From Clostridium sporogenes (lineage in GTDB: Bacteria; Bacillota; Clostridia; Clostridiales; Clostridiaceae), in contig NZ_CP011663.1 in assembly GCF_001020205.1 (NCBI RefSeq), positions 744,001 through 808,000 on the forward strand: a stretch of 64,000 nucleotides of DNA, written 5' to 3'. Below, piece by piece: positions 25,779-34,053 of the stretch (positions are counted from its first letter, which is position 1; the number at the start of each line of letters is the position of its first letter). The position numbers and the translations under genes were made by a program. Under the pieces are notes generated by a model that did no database searches, was not told the DNA's origin, and saw only the letters and a program-made list of their open reading frames with translations.

Positions 25779-26037
25779 AAGTTCTAGCATATTGCTTTCC
25801 CGATATCATTGATTGTTGGTTTTTTGATGATAGATTAGCAAAAATGCTAGAGTTTTTCTATTTGTAAATCTTTCTAGTAATTAACTTTTAAAGATAAGTG
25901 CTAGGTATAGAAAGTATTAGGACATATTAACAGTATAGCAAGTGCCGAATTTATTAAATAATCATGAAAAATGTGAGTAGTAAATTGTATGATAAATAGT
26001 GAAGTTAATAAATTTAGGTGTATTTATAAAAATAAAT

Positions 26038-26072
26038 AAGAGTATCTTCCCATGATTGAAGATACTCTTTTA
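26038..26072 (+). terminator. Intrinsic terminator
   Basis: AAGAGTATCTTC pairs perfectly with GAAGATACTCTT across eight bases and runs into T. It lies 18 bases before the promoter of the next operon. Confidence 0.8.
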
Positions 26073-26089
26073 ACGCACTATAAAATACA

Positions 26090-26118
26090 TTGACAAAAAT
26101 AGGCATCAATGATACAAT
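26090..26118 (+). promoter_or_regulatory. Consensus sigma-A promoter
   Basis: TTGACA and TACAAT are separated by exactly 17 bases, 75 bases before the ribosome binding site of the next gene. Confidence 0.75.
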
Positions 26119-26191
26119 TATATATTATAAAACATACTATTTTAAGTATAACATATTTTAAGATGAAAGTCAATACTTTTAGGAGGAATTT

Positions 26192-26665
26192 TTGAAAATG
26201 AAAAATTCTATTGATTTATTTCAAAGAAATTTACTATATAAGGAAGTTTTTAATGACATAATTCAGTGCAACGAAGTTACAAGAGAATATGGATTAAAAC
26301 TTTCAGATAAAGATGTAAAAGAAATTATTGATACAAGAAATATAGCACTTCAAAAAAGCGGAAGAATAGAATTCAATGGTCAAATTATAAACAAAATTAT
26401 TACATCCTTTTGTGATTCACCATATATATCCCAATATAATTACAGTGAAACAATAAATGAACTTGTAGAGATTTTTTATAATTATAAGAATGAAACTTTA
26501 GATTATATAAGTGATTATGAATTAATAGAAATTATGAAAGAAAACTTTAATAACTATTGTCAAGGTTCCTTAGAAATTTTAGAAGGGAAAGCATTATATA
26601 AAATATCTGAAAATATAAGATATGGGATAAAGGATTATACAAATCTTGAGAATGAAAAGGATTGA
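26192..26665 (+). CDS. DUF6323-like protein
   Basis: This 157-residue cytoplasmic protein resembles the small DUF6323 family as I recall it: YGLKLSDKDVKEIIDTRNIA, LQKSGRIEFNGQIINKII, FCDSPYISQYNYSETINEL and FYNYKNETLDYISDYELIEI. No function is known. AGGAGG lies 5 bases before a TTG at 26192 and 11 before an ATG at 26198, so the start is one of these. It is followed six bases later by a DUF6179-like gene; the two are regular neighbours in clostridia to my knowledge. A consensus promoter lies upstream. Confidence 0.7.
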   Translation: MKMKNSIDLFQRNLLYKEVFNDIIQCNEVTREYGLKLSDKDVKEIIDTRNIALQKSGRIEFNGQIINKIITSFCDSPYISQYNYSETINELVEIFYNYKNETLDYISDYELIEIMKENFNNYCQGSLEILEGKALYKISENIRYGIKDYTNLENEKD

Positions 26666-26671
26666 TGAGTT

Positions 26672-28018
26672 ATGGGGAATAATATTCAAAAATATAACTA
26701 TTCTGTAGAGAATAAATTTAGTGAGAAAAGTTTTTTAAAAGATCTTTTAGTAGCTTGTTATGAGAAAAAACTATTAGATAATAATATCTTAGCTAGAATA
26801 TATTATGAGAGAATGGAACTTTTAAGAGTAAAATTAAAATATTATACAAAAGATGAAAGTAGTTCAGTTATGATAGAGGTAGCTGAAAGTATTCTTAAAT
26901 GTATTGATTATACCATAGGAATTTATCTAAAAAACGTTGATAATATAGAGTTAATAATAGAAGAATTGAAGCATACTAGTTTATCTGATATGTTAAAAAT
27001 GGGACAGGATTTAATTAAGAATAAAAAATTAGAGTGTAAGAAATTATTTAATGAGATTAAGGCAAATAAACTTAAGGTTGATAACTATTCTTATAATGAT
27101 ACTGTAGATGATGGTCTTTCTCCATTTTTTAAAGAATATGATGATTTTTTTGCACCCCATGAAACCCCATGTTCAATAGATTATCAGCTTTACATTGATA
27201 ATATGAACTTTATAGGTGTTGAATATATGTATAATTATTTATATGATTTAAGTTTAGAAAATGAGTTTTGTAATAAATTTAATATTGGTGAAATTAATAA
27301 ATTATTAAAGGGTTATGATAAAAAATGCGAATTGTTGCTTATAAATATATTTGAACTAGTATTTATAAATTCACTAGGGTTAATCATATGTAATAAAGAT
27401 TTAAACAGCCTTAACATTAATAATTTAGATAGAGAGATTATAAAAAATAAATTGGAAAAGTTAACTATAGAGGAACTGAAGGATGAATTAATAAAGGATG
27501 CAAAAATATGCTTAGAAGTTTTAGAGATTAAAAATACAGAATTGATGACTTATATAAAGAAGGGTATTTTAAATATAGCTTTACTTATAAATGAAAGGAT
27601 AAAACTAAATAAATTAGAAACAGTATTTATATCCTTCAATGAAGGGGAAGGTAATGAAATGGTTGAATATATTGATGGTATAAGAATGGCCAATTCTGAA
27701 TTTAAAAAGCTAACAGAAGAAATTCGAGAATGTTCTTTAGTGGAAGATAAAATTTTATTAATTAAAGATAATATTAAGAGTCTAGAAGATTTAGTAGACA
27801 TGTTAAATGCTGAGTGTTTATTTGGAGATGAATATATTACGTTTTTAAGAAGCTTATCCAAAATGGAAATAGTTCTTTTATCTAAATATATATCAGATTT
27901 AAGTTTCGAATATGAATATGAAAGGGATTCATATGTTCAGTTTAATAAATATATCTTGAGCTTAAGTAAAGAAGAACAAAGAGAAATAAGTGAACTAAAA
28001 GAAAGAATAAATTTATAA
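26672..28018 (+). CDS. DUF6179-like protein
   Basis: This 448-residue, mostly helical and acidic cytoplasmic protein resembles DUF6179. It has no signal peptide, no membrane helix and no catalytic motif that I can recognise. Segments such as YDDFFAPHETPCSIDYQLYI and FIGVEYMYNYLYDLSLENEF look like conserved parts. The gene begins six bases after the DUF6323-like stop, with a weak GATGAG site, so it is coupled to it. Function unknown; a complex between the two products is the simplest guess. Confidence 0.65.
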   Translation: MGNNIQKYNYSVENKFSEKSFLKDLLVACYEKKLLDNNILARIYYERMELLRVKLKYYTKDESSSVMIEVAESILKCIDYTIGIYLKNVDNIELIIEELKHTSLSDMLKMGQDLIKNKKLECKKLFNEIKANKLKVDNYSYNDTVDDGLSPFFKEYDDFFAPHETPCSIDYQLYIDNMNFIGVEYMYNYLYDLSLENEFCNKFNIGEINKLLKGYDKKCELLLINIFELVFINSLGLIICNKDLNSLNINNLDREIIKNKLEKLTIEELKDELIKDAKICLEVLEIKNTELMTYIKKGILNIALLINERIKLNKLETVFISFNEGEGNEMVEYIDGIRMANSEFKKLTEEIRECSLVEDKILLIKDNIKSLEDLVDMLNAECLFGDEYITFLRSLSKMEIVLLSKYISDLSFEYEYERDSYVQFNKYILSLSKEEQREISELKERINL

Positions 28019-28029
28019 TATGGTAGAAA

Positions 28030-28105
28030 ATTAATGAGGATAAAGCATATGGAGAAAGCAAAATGGTAAAATAGGAACCGGAAGAGAATAATTTAAAGAA
28101 AGCAT
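28030..28105 (+). pseudogene. Shard of the AAA-ATPase/PD-(D/E)XK family
   Basis: The sequence reads KAYGESKMVK, stop, EPEENNLKKAL, matching YAESKMVKEELGTDNLKKAL of the relic at 6.2 kb. It is a short dead fragment directly after the DUF6179-like gene. Confidence 0.5.
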
Positions 28106-28140
28106 TAACCAAATTTATATGTTGTGTAAAATTTAAACTG

Positions 28141-28186
28141 AAAATAAAGTTAAACTCAATGAAACATGAGTTTAACTTTATTTTTT
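28141..28186. terminator. Bidirectional terminator
   Basis: AAAATAAAGTTAAACTCA pairs with TGAGTTTAACTTTATTTT over a short loop, with T on both strands. It serves the DUF6179-like gene and the convergent mini-protein gene. Confidence 0.88.
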
Positions 28187-28210
28187 ACATTAGATAAATA
28201 AAACTTAATT

Positions 28211-28414
28211 TTACTTACAAGTATCCCATGTCCATCTCCAACCACAGTTTCTGCAAATATAGTGTATGTGGCAGTTATCTACTTTCCAACTATCTATGTT
28301 GGGATTAGGACATCCACATGAAGGACGAGCACTAACAGGATTGTGAAATCCCATACCTAAAAGTAAACCTAAGGACATAACACCAATAGAAACTTTTTTT
28401 ATTATTTTTTTCAA
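28211..28414 (-). CDS. Secreted cysteine-rich mini-protein
   Basis: This 67-residue protein begins with TTG, preceded by GGAGGTGCTTTAA. Residues 1-29 are a Sec signal peptide (lysines, hydrophobic VSIGVMSLGLLLGMGF, VSA cleavage site). The mature part of about 38 residues has SCGCPNPN, a C-x-I-H-Y-I-C-x-x-C-G-W core and a final C, with several Trp and His. The paired cysteines look like a small zinc ribbon or a disulfide-bonded knuckle. I know no function; a secreted peptide toxin, signal or metal-binding protein are all possible. Confidence 0.7.
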   Translation of the reverse strand: MKKIIKKVSIGVMSLGLLLGMGFHNPVSARPSCGCPNPNIDSWKVDNCHIHYICRNCGWRWTWDTCK

Positions 28415-28477
28415 TTAAAGCACCTCCATATAAAATAAAAATAGCATTTAGTGGGTAATATTTATTTCCGTACTTTA

Positions 28478-28714
28478 CTAATTATATTCAAGAACTTCAT
28501 ATAAATTACTTATATTTTGATTTAATAGACTATGGTTTTGTTGTGAACGACTTAAAAATTTATAGATACAACTTTTGCCTTTTACAGTTATAATACTTTC
28601 TACAATTTTAAAAATAATTTTACATCCTTGTAAATCTATTAATCCATCAATTATAGTGGATAAATGATGAAATTGTGGTTTAGATATTCCATAATTTACA
28701 TCATTTAAGTAATT
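28478..28714 (-). pseudogene. Transposase-like N-terminal relic
   Basis: On the minus strand an open frame reads NYLNDVNYGISKPQFHHLST, IIDGLIDLQGCKIIFKIVES and IYKFLSRSQQNHSLLNQNIS before a TAG. This resembles the N-terminal region of a DDE transposase. There is no start, no catalytic domain and no clear terminal repeat, so it is an old remnant. The rest of 28415-28880 holds no gene. Confidence 0.45.
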
Positions 28715-28880
28715 TTATAGCCCTCATTATTGGTTAAAATATTATTCAACAGTGTTTTATTTAAATGATACTAAATATGGGGTATACTATAAAATATAAA
28801 GAAATTATAGAAAAACATAGGGTTAACATATAAAAAAACAATAATTACTAACATAACAACGGTTTAGGAAGGGGTAGTAC

Positions 28881-29867
28881 ATGAGAGAAACATATGAAAA
28901 CATTTATTTAGAAGAACTTTCATTACCAAATAGTCCCTTGAAATATTTAAATTTTTATATTATTAAGGGAAAAGATAAGTCTATGATTATTGATACAGGG
29001 TTTAATTGTGAAGATACAAAAAAACGTATGATGGAAATCTTTGAAGAATTAGATTTAAAGCCTGAAAACACAATTCTTTTTCTCACACATCTTCATTCAG
29101 ATCATACGGGATTAGCGGCATATTTTCAAGATATGGGACTTACTATATATATAAGCAAAATAGATGGTGATTTATTAAATGGTAGTGTAGAAAAATCGGG
29201 TCCTATGTGGAAAGGCACTATTCAAAGAGCAAAGTGGCAGGGATTAGAAGAAGAACAATTAGAGATTGAAGATAATCCTGGATATAAATTTAGACCAATG
29301 GATTATATAAATTTTAAACCTGCAATTCCTGGGGAATATATTAGAATTGGAGAATATAATTTTGAAATTATAGATTTAAAGGGCCATACTCCAGGAATGG
29401 TGGGGCTTTATGAGAAAAAACATAAAATATTATTTTGTGGAGATCATATTTTGGCAAGGATTACTCCTAATATTACATTCTGGGGATTTGAATATGGTGA
29501 TATGTTAGGAACATATCTTAAAAATTTAAAATGTGTTTATAATATGGATATTGATTATTTGTTTTCATCTCACAGATTTTTAATAGAGGATCACTGCAGA
29601 AGGATCAATGAACTTTGTCTTCACCATCAAGAAAGATTAGATGAAATTAAAGAGGTGCTAAGAAAATTTGGTGCTTGTACTGTAAGAAAAGTAACAAAAG
29701 AACTTCATTGGAATATTAAAAGTAAAGGTTGGGATGATTTCCCTAAAAGTCAAAAATGGTTTGCAGCAGGAGAGGCTCATGCTCATTTAGAGCATCTTAA
29801 AGCTTTAGGGGAAGTGACAATGGAAGAAGAAAAAGGAGTTCTATATTATAAAATGGCAAAAATATAA
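28881..29867 (+). CDS. MBL-fold metallohydrolase with C-terminal winged helix
   Basis: The 328-residue protein has the metallo-beta-lactamase motif FLTHLHSDHTGLAAYF, a later metal ligand in LKGHTPGMVGLYE, FCGDHILARITPN and SSHRFLIED. The C-terminal 80 residues (LRKFGACTVRKVTKEL, AHAHLEHLKALGEVTMEEE) resemble a small winged helix found in the lactamase-like hydrolase family that includes LACTB2-type proteins. The substrate is unknown. GAAGGGG precedes the ATG. It is monocistronic and ends at a terminator at 29894. Confidence 0.85.
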   Translation: MRETYENIYLEELSLPNSPLKYLNFYIIKGKDKSMIIDTGFNCEDTKKRMMEIFEELDLKPENTILFLTHLHSDHTGLAAYFQDMGLTIYISKIDGDLLNGSVEKSGPMWKGTIQRAKWQGLEEEQLEIEDNPGYKFRPMDYINFKPAIPGEYIRIGEYNFEIIDLKGHTPGMVGLYEKKHKILFCGDHILARITPNITFWGFEYGDMLGTYLKNLKCVYNMDIDYLFSSHRFLIEDHCRRINELCLHHQERLDEIKEVLRKFGACTVRKVTKELHWNIKSKGWDDFPKSQKWFAAGEAHAHLEHLKALGEVTMEEEKGVLYYKMAKI

Positions 29868-29893
29868 ATATTAGAAAAAATAAATATAAAAAA

Positions 29894-29934
29894 GATGTTT
29901 TAAAATAAAATCTATTTTGAGACATTTTTTTTGT
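29894..29934 (+). terminator. Intrinsic terminator of the TCAAAAT...ATTTTG family
   Basis: AGATGTTTTAAAATA pairs with TATTTTGAGACAT over AAATC and is followed by eight T. The sequence belongs to the same family as the terminators at 3305 and at the IS-split site. Confidence 0.75.
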
Positions 29935-29966
29935 AAATTTTGCACATAAATTATATAAAATTTAGC

Positions 29967-30020
29967 TTGATAACGATGATTTACGGTTGTAGACTATTAG
30001 TGTGAATCTACAATTGTAAA
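29967..30020 (+). promoter_or_regulatory. Promoter and BlaI-type operator, unit 1
   Basis: TTGATA and TAGACT are separated by 17 bases. Overlapping the -10, an inverted repeat TTTAC-N4-GTAGA-N13-TCTAC-N4-GTAAA covers 29980-30020. The same geometry recurs before units 2 and 3. BlaI/MecI-type repressors bind TACA/TGTA dyads, so this is the probable target of the adjoining BlaI-like protein. Confidence 0.8.
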
Positions 30021-30041
30021 CTTAAAATGGAGGATTAAGAT

Positions 30042-30428
30042 ATGAAATATATTCCAAAAATCTCAGTGGCTGAGTGGAAAATAATAAAACTTCTTTGGAA
30101 AGAGAGACCTTTAAAATCTGAAAAAATAATTAATTCACTAACAGAAAAAATGGATTGGTGAACACAAACTGTAAAGACATTTATAACTAGGCTTTTGAAA
30201 AAAGAAGCAATAGATTTTGAAAAAGTAGGTAGAGCTTATAATTATTATTCATTAATATGCGAAGATGAATGTATAAAAGCTGAAAATCAATCTTTTCTTC
30301 AAAAGGCATACGATGGAGATGTAGGCATGCTCTTTACAAGATTTTTAGAGGAAGAGCCTTTGTCTGAAGAGGAAATTGAAGAGTTAGAACAGATTCTTAA
30401 AGATAAGAAAGAAGGAAAGGAAGATTAG
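30042..30428 (+). pseudogene. BlaI-family repressor, unit 1 (nonsense mutation)
   Basis: The frame from the ATG at 30042 encodes the BlaI winged helix (KYIPKISVAEWKIIKLLWKE) but a TGA at 30159-30161 replaces the TCA present in the intact paralogue at 34054. The frame stays open afterwards to 30428, so the break is a single base change. Unless TGA is read through, only 39 residues are made and the unit has lost its own repressor. The paralogous repressor at 34.05 kb could act in its place. Confidence 0.85.
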
Positions 30429-30461
30429 GCTTTTCTAGTTGAAAACGGGAGGATATTAAAT

Positions 30462-31376
30462 ATGGATATCTTAGTTAAAATTTTTTTATGGGTTCTACAG
30501 ACTTCATTAACAGCAAGTATTGCAGCTTTAGTAGTAATTTTAATTTTAAAATTATTTAATAACCATATTGGAATAAGGTTTCAGCATGCTTTGCTGTTTA
30601 TAATTATATTGAGACTTATAATACCAGTGAATATTTCAGGCAATATAAATTTGTTTAATAGTTTATTTGATAAATATGAAAATAAACTATTAAATATTGA
30701 AAGCAAAAGTAATACTAAAGCTGTTTATGATGTTTTTACAGAAAGAGAAGGTTATTTAAATGATAAAACAAGAGATGATAAGATAATTTCAAATTCATCT
30801 TTAGAAAGTATAAGTTATAAGCAAGAAGATACAACAAAAGAAAAAATAATAACTAATACTTTAAATATAGCTTCTTGTATATGGCTAGTTGGTGTATTTA
30901 GTATAGCCTTATTTTTTTCAATAATTTTGTGGAAATTTAAGGTGAAAATTTCAAATTTAGAACAAATTGAAGATCTAAAAATTGTATCATTATTAGAAGA
31001 ATGTAAAAAGAAATTAAGCATAAATAGAAGCATTCCTATTTATGCTTGTGCTGACTTTAAAACTCTCTGCATATTTGGAGTTCTAAAGCCAAAGATTTAT
31101 ATTCCCAAATATAAGTATAGTACAAATGACTATAAATATCTATCACATATATTTTTGCATGAAATGATACATTATAAGAGAAAAGATTTGATCTATAATT
31201 TTCTTGGAACCATTACTATTTTGATACATTGGTTTAATCCAATAATATGGTTTATAGTGAAGAAAATGAAACTTCAAAGAGAGTATGCTTGTGATGCTTA
31301 TGTACTTGAAATTTTAGGTAAAGAAGAATCTATAGAATATGGGATGACACTTATTAATTTTTCAAAATTGATTTAA
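30462..31376 (+). CDS. BlaR1-family M56 membrane peptidase, truncated (unit 1)
   Basis: The 304-residue protein has membrane helices near residues 3-25, 35-55, 130-152 and 255-275 and the M56 zinc motif HEMIHYKRKDL. It ends at LINFSKLI, where the paralogue at 34473 continues through ISSSRKVPQL into an ectodomain. The cause is a TCA to TAA change; the ectodomain now forms a separate gene at 31446. BlaR1-type proteins sense a cell-wall or other external signal and cleave the cognate repressor. The protease part is intact here but would be without a sensor domain unless the two halves associate. GGAGG precedes the ATG. Confidence 0.82.
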   Translation: MDILVKIFLWVLQTSLTASIAALVVILILKLFNNHIGIRFQHALLFIIILRLIIPVNISGNINLFNSLFDKYENKLLNIESKSNTKAVYDVFTEREGYLNDKTRDDKIISNSSLESISYKQEDTTKEKIITNTLNIASCIWLVGVFSIALFFSIILWKFKVKISNLEQIEDLKIVSLLEECKKKLSINRSIPIYACADFKTLCIFGVLKPKIYIPKYKYSTNDYKYLSHIFLHEMIHYKRKDLIYNFLGTITILIHWFNPIIWFIVKKMKLQREYACDAYVLEILGKEESIEYGMTLINFSKLI

Positions 31377-31445
31377 AGTAGCAGAAAAGTACCACAGCTA
31401 GCAGTTTTTTTTGAAATAAAGAATCAAATTTAAAGGAGAATAAAA

Positions 31446-32645
31446 ATGATAAAAAACTTTAAAAAAGGATCTTATAGAATGTCAGCAGCAGCAGTTATAT
31501 GTTGTGTATTAGCCGGAGGAATTATGTTTACCAATGGTGTAACTGCTAAAGATATGAAAGGTAATACTAATGTTTCACCTGTTATAAATAAGGAAAATAA
31601 TAAATTTCTTATTGATTCACCAATTAAAAGTTATGATAATTTGAAAAAGGCAGAAAAAATTGCAGGAGCTAAAATCAAAGTACCTAATTATATTCCAGCA
31701 AATTATGTAGTTTGCCCTATTTTTCATGTTATAAAAATTTCTGATAAAGATTGTTCTTTGAGAATATTATTTAACAACGAAAAAGAAGATATGAGCTTTG
31801 CTTTTCAAGCTTCTAAAGAGAATATGGAAAAAGGTTTAGAACAGATTGCAAAACATAAGTTAAGTTCATTTGATGATACAAACCAAGGAAAAGTTGAATT
31901 TACCAAAGAGGCAATAAATTTGGCAGGAATAAATGGATCTAATATTACTATAAAAATCACATTACCTGAGGATTCCGAAGAAATAAGCAAATTTTTTGTA
32001 TGGCAAAATGAAGGAATGTGGTATAGCATAGAGTACGATAAGAAAGTGAAAACAAGCCAAGTAAACACAAGGTTACTAGGTATTGCTACAGATGAGGTAG
32101 GAAAAATCGCATCCTCAATAAAATATTTTGAAGATGCCAAAAATGTAAACTATGCTGTTTCTGAAAAAAAGGACATTTCAACAGGAAGTCCAGCAGATAT
32201 ACGTATATACGATAAAGAGGATTTAAAAAAATCAAAAGAACTTTTAGGTTTTAATCCTAAATTTCCTTTAAGGATTAATAAAAACATAATTGTGCAGGAA
32301 GCAAGAGTTAGTCTTTCAACAGATTCTGATATAAAAAATGAAAAGCTTAATTATGAATTTAGTGCATGTAGTAAAGCAAAAGTTGGATTTATAACATTTA
32401 CCCAAGGTAAAAGTGGGAAAAAATATGAAGATATAAGGAAAAAGGTTAATCCAATAAAAATTGATGGTAAAGAAGTTTTTAAATATGAGACCTATTATGG
32501 AAAAACTGAAAAAGGTGAAAATTTGAAAAATAAGAACTACATTTGGGAAGAAAATGGATCTTATTGTGAAGTTTCAATATTGGAAGGTAATGATAATCCA
32601 GATGAAATAGCTAAAGCATTTGTTAATTCAAAGCCAATAGATTAG
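31446..32645 (+). CDS. Stand-alone BlaR1-type ectodomain protein (unit 1)
   Basis: This 399-residue protein corresponds to the C-terminal half of the fused protein at 34473. It has its own AAAGGAG site and ATG, created where the fused paralogue reads through (KSRIKAIKDFKKGSYKM). Residues 12-30 form a hydrophobic signal or anchor (AAAVICCVLAGGIMF). The outer part has two DUF4367-like repeats: the first with SYDNLKKAEKIAGAKIKVP and NYIPANYV, the second with IYDKEDLKKSKELLGFNPKF and PLRINKNI. It should be membrane-anchored or secreted and may be a ligand-binding sensor. DUF4367 assignment is from pattern only. Confidence 0.72.
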   Translation: MIKNFKKGSYRMSAAAVICCVLAGGIMFTNGVTAKDMKGNTNVSPVINKENNKFLIDSPIKSYDNLKKAEKIAGAKIKVPNYIPANYVVCPIFHVIKISDKDCSLRILFNNEKEDMSFAFQASKENMEKGLEQIAKHKLSSFDDTNQGKVEFTKEAINLAGINGSNITIKITLPEDSEEISKFFVWQNEGMWYSIEYDKKVKTSQVNTRLLGIATDEVGKIASSIKYFEDAKNVNYAVSEKKDISTGSPADIRIYDKEDLKKSKELLGFNPKFPLRINKNIIVQEARVSLSTDSDIKNEKLNYEFSACSKAKVGFITFTQGKSGKKYEDIRKKVNPIKIDGKEVFKYETYYGKTEKGENLKNKNYIWEENGSYCEVSILEGNDNPDEIAKAFVNSKPID

Positions 32646-32677
32646 AGTAAATTGAGTAAATTTAAAAAAGAAAAAAG

Positions 32678-32690
32678 GATGCCTCAAAAT
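32678..32690 (+). terminator. Left arm of an IS-interrupted terminator
   Basis: GGATGCCTCAAAAT ends exactly at the left edge of the insertion element. The matching right arm CTATTTTG-AAACATC and T-run lie at 33705-33726, after the element. Rejoined at the 5-base duplication AAAAT, the two form a terminator of the same family as those at 3305 and 29894. Confidence 0.75.
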
Positions 32691-32759
32691 GGTATGCACC
32701 CCGTTAGGTAGACACAGATAAAAAGACTGTGTAGAATTTACTTAATGGGGTGATTTGTT

Positions 32760-32879
32760 ATGGGAAGTAAACAAAGAAATTATAGTAAAGAAATTAAAAT
32801 GAAGGCAGTAAAAATGTATTTAGAAGATGGTATGGTTAGTACTAGAATAGTAAAAGAGTTATTACTAGTAGGAAGGTAG
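32760..32879 (+). pseudogene. IS3-family orfA, truncated
   Basis: The 39-residue frame MGSKQRNYSKEIKMKAVKMY then LEDGMVSTRIVKELLLVGR is the start of the IS3 helix-turn-helix protein, normally about 100 residues. An internal deletion joins it almost directly to orfB, removing the frameshift region. Confidence 0.75.
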
Positions 32880-33634
32880 TGATATCCAATAAATATAAGT
32901 ATTTAATAATTAAATCATTAAGTAGTAAGTTCAGTATAAAACTTTTATGTGAAATTTCAAACATAAGCAGGTCTGCATATTATAAATGGACTAATACATC
33001 AAATCAATGTAAAGATCGAGAAATCATGGATAAAATATTAGCTATCTATAATGATAATAGAAAAGTTTATGGATATAGAAGAATTAATATATCATTAAAA
33101 AGAACATTTGGTATTAATGTTAATCATAAAAAAGTTCTAAGATTAATGCAAAAATTAAAAATACAGTCCATTATTAAAATGAAAAAGTTTAAGTATAAAA
33201 ATCCCATCGCCAACGAATATGCAAAAATCGAAAACAACGTATTAAATAGAAACTTTGAAGCAAAGACTCTTAATCAGAAATGGGTTGCCGATATAACATA
33301 TCTTAGATACGGCAACGGTTGTAGAGCTTATCCTTCAGCAATGATGGACTTGAATAACAATGAAATAATTGGATATAAATTAAGTACATCTTTAGAAATA
33401 GAATTTGTAATAGATACTGTTAAAACTGCTATATCTAAATGTTCAAGAGAAAAATTAAAGGATTTAATTATTCATAGTGATTAAGGATGTCATTATATGT
33501 CCCGCTCATATAAAAATTTATTGAAAAGATATAAAATAACTCAGAGCATGTCTAGAAAAGGAAATTGTTACGACAATGCCTGTATTGAAAGCTTCTTCTC
33601 AAAATTAAAAAACCACACTCCAGTTGAATACTGA
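32879..33634 (+). pseudogene. IS3-family orfB transposase with nonsense codon
   Basis: The rve-type integrase reads HTH_21 (RKVYGYRRINISLKRTFGIN), first Asp in QKWVADITYLRYG, second Asp in LIIHSD, then a TAA where the family has Gln (HSD-Q-G), and continues in frame as GCHYMSRSYKNLLKRYKITQ with the catalytic Glu in NACIESFFSKLK. It stops early after HTPVEY. The DDE triad is all present but separated by the stop, so the enzyme is inactive. Confidence 0.85.
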
Positions 33635-33693
33635 AGTGTAGTTTAGAAATAAACAGCTTCTTTTAAAAATGTCTACTTATTTGGGTTCATACA

Positions 33694-33726
33694 AAAATAG
33701 AATCTATTTTGAAACATCTTTTTTAT
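33694..33726 (+). terminator. Right arm of IS-interrupted terminator
   Basis: The duplicated AAAAT is followed by AGAATCTATTTTGAAACATC and six T. Removing the IS restores pairing with the left arm at 32678-32690. Confidence 0.75.
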
Positions 33727-33978
33727 ATATACATCGATATTTTTATGTTTTTTCTAATTTAAAGGGCAAATATAAATCCTTTTACATACTTAATGAATTT
33801 TTCTAAATATAATTCAATGCAAGATAAATCAGATTTAGTTAAATTATTAAATAAATTGATAAATGATTTAATATTTAAAATACATACCATAAAATTAATC
33901 CTAAGTAATTTAGATTTACTTTCTTCTGGAGAGTATTTTTTTAAATAAATTTTACACATAAATCATACAAATTTTAAC

Positions 33979-34032
33979 TTGACAACATTGATTTACAGAA
34001 GTAGACTGTTATTGTAGATCTACGGTTGTAAA
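33979..34032 (+). promoter_or_regulatory. Promoter and BlaI-type operator, unit 2
   Basis: TTGACA and TAGACT are separated by 17 bases. The inverted repeat TTTAC-N4-GTAGA-N13-TCTAC-N4-GTAAA lies at 33992-34032, overlapping the -10 and start point. It precedes the intact BlaI-like gene by 21 bases. Confidence 0.85.
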
Positions 34033-34053
34033 CTTAGAATGGAGGAATAAAAT

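Larger units (their letters stand above)
32691..33693 (+). mobile_element. Degenerate IS3-family insertion sequence
   Basis: The element is 1003 bp with imperfect inverted ends: left GGTATGCACCCCGTTAGGTA and right complement TGTATGAACCCAAATAAGTA, both continuing GACA. A 5-base direct duplication AAAAT flanks it (32686-32690 and 33694-33698). It carries a truncated orfA and an orfB with a nonsense codon, and is shorter than usual for the family, so it is immobile without help in trans. It inserted into the terminator behind unit 1. Confidence 0.85.

Noticed and set aside
33759..33959. 66-codon minus-strand frame.
   Set aside because: It overlaps the homologous upstream region of unit 2, has no ribosome binding site and does not persist in the related region of unit 3.
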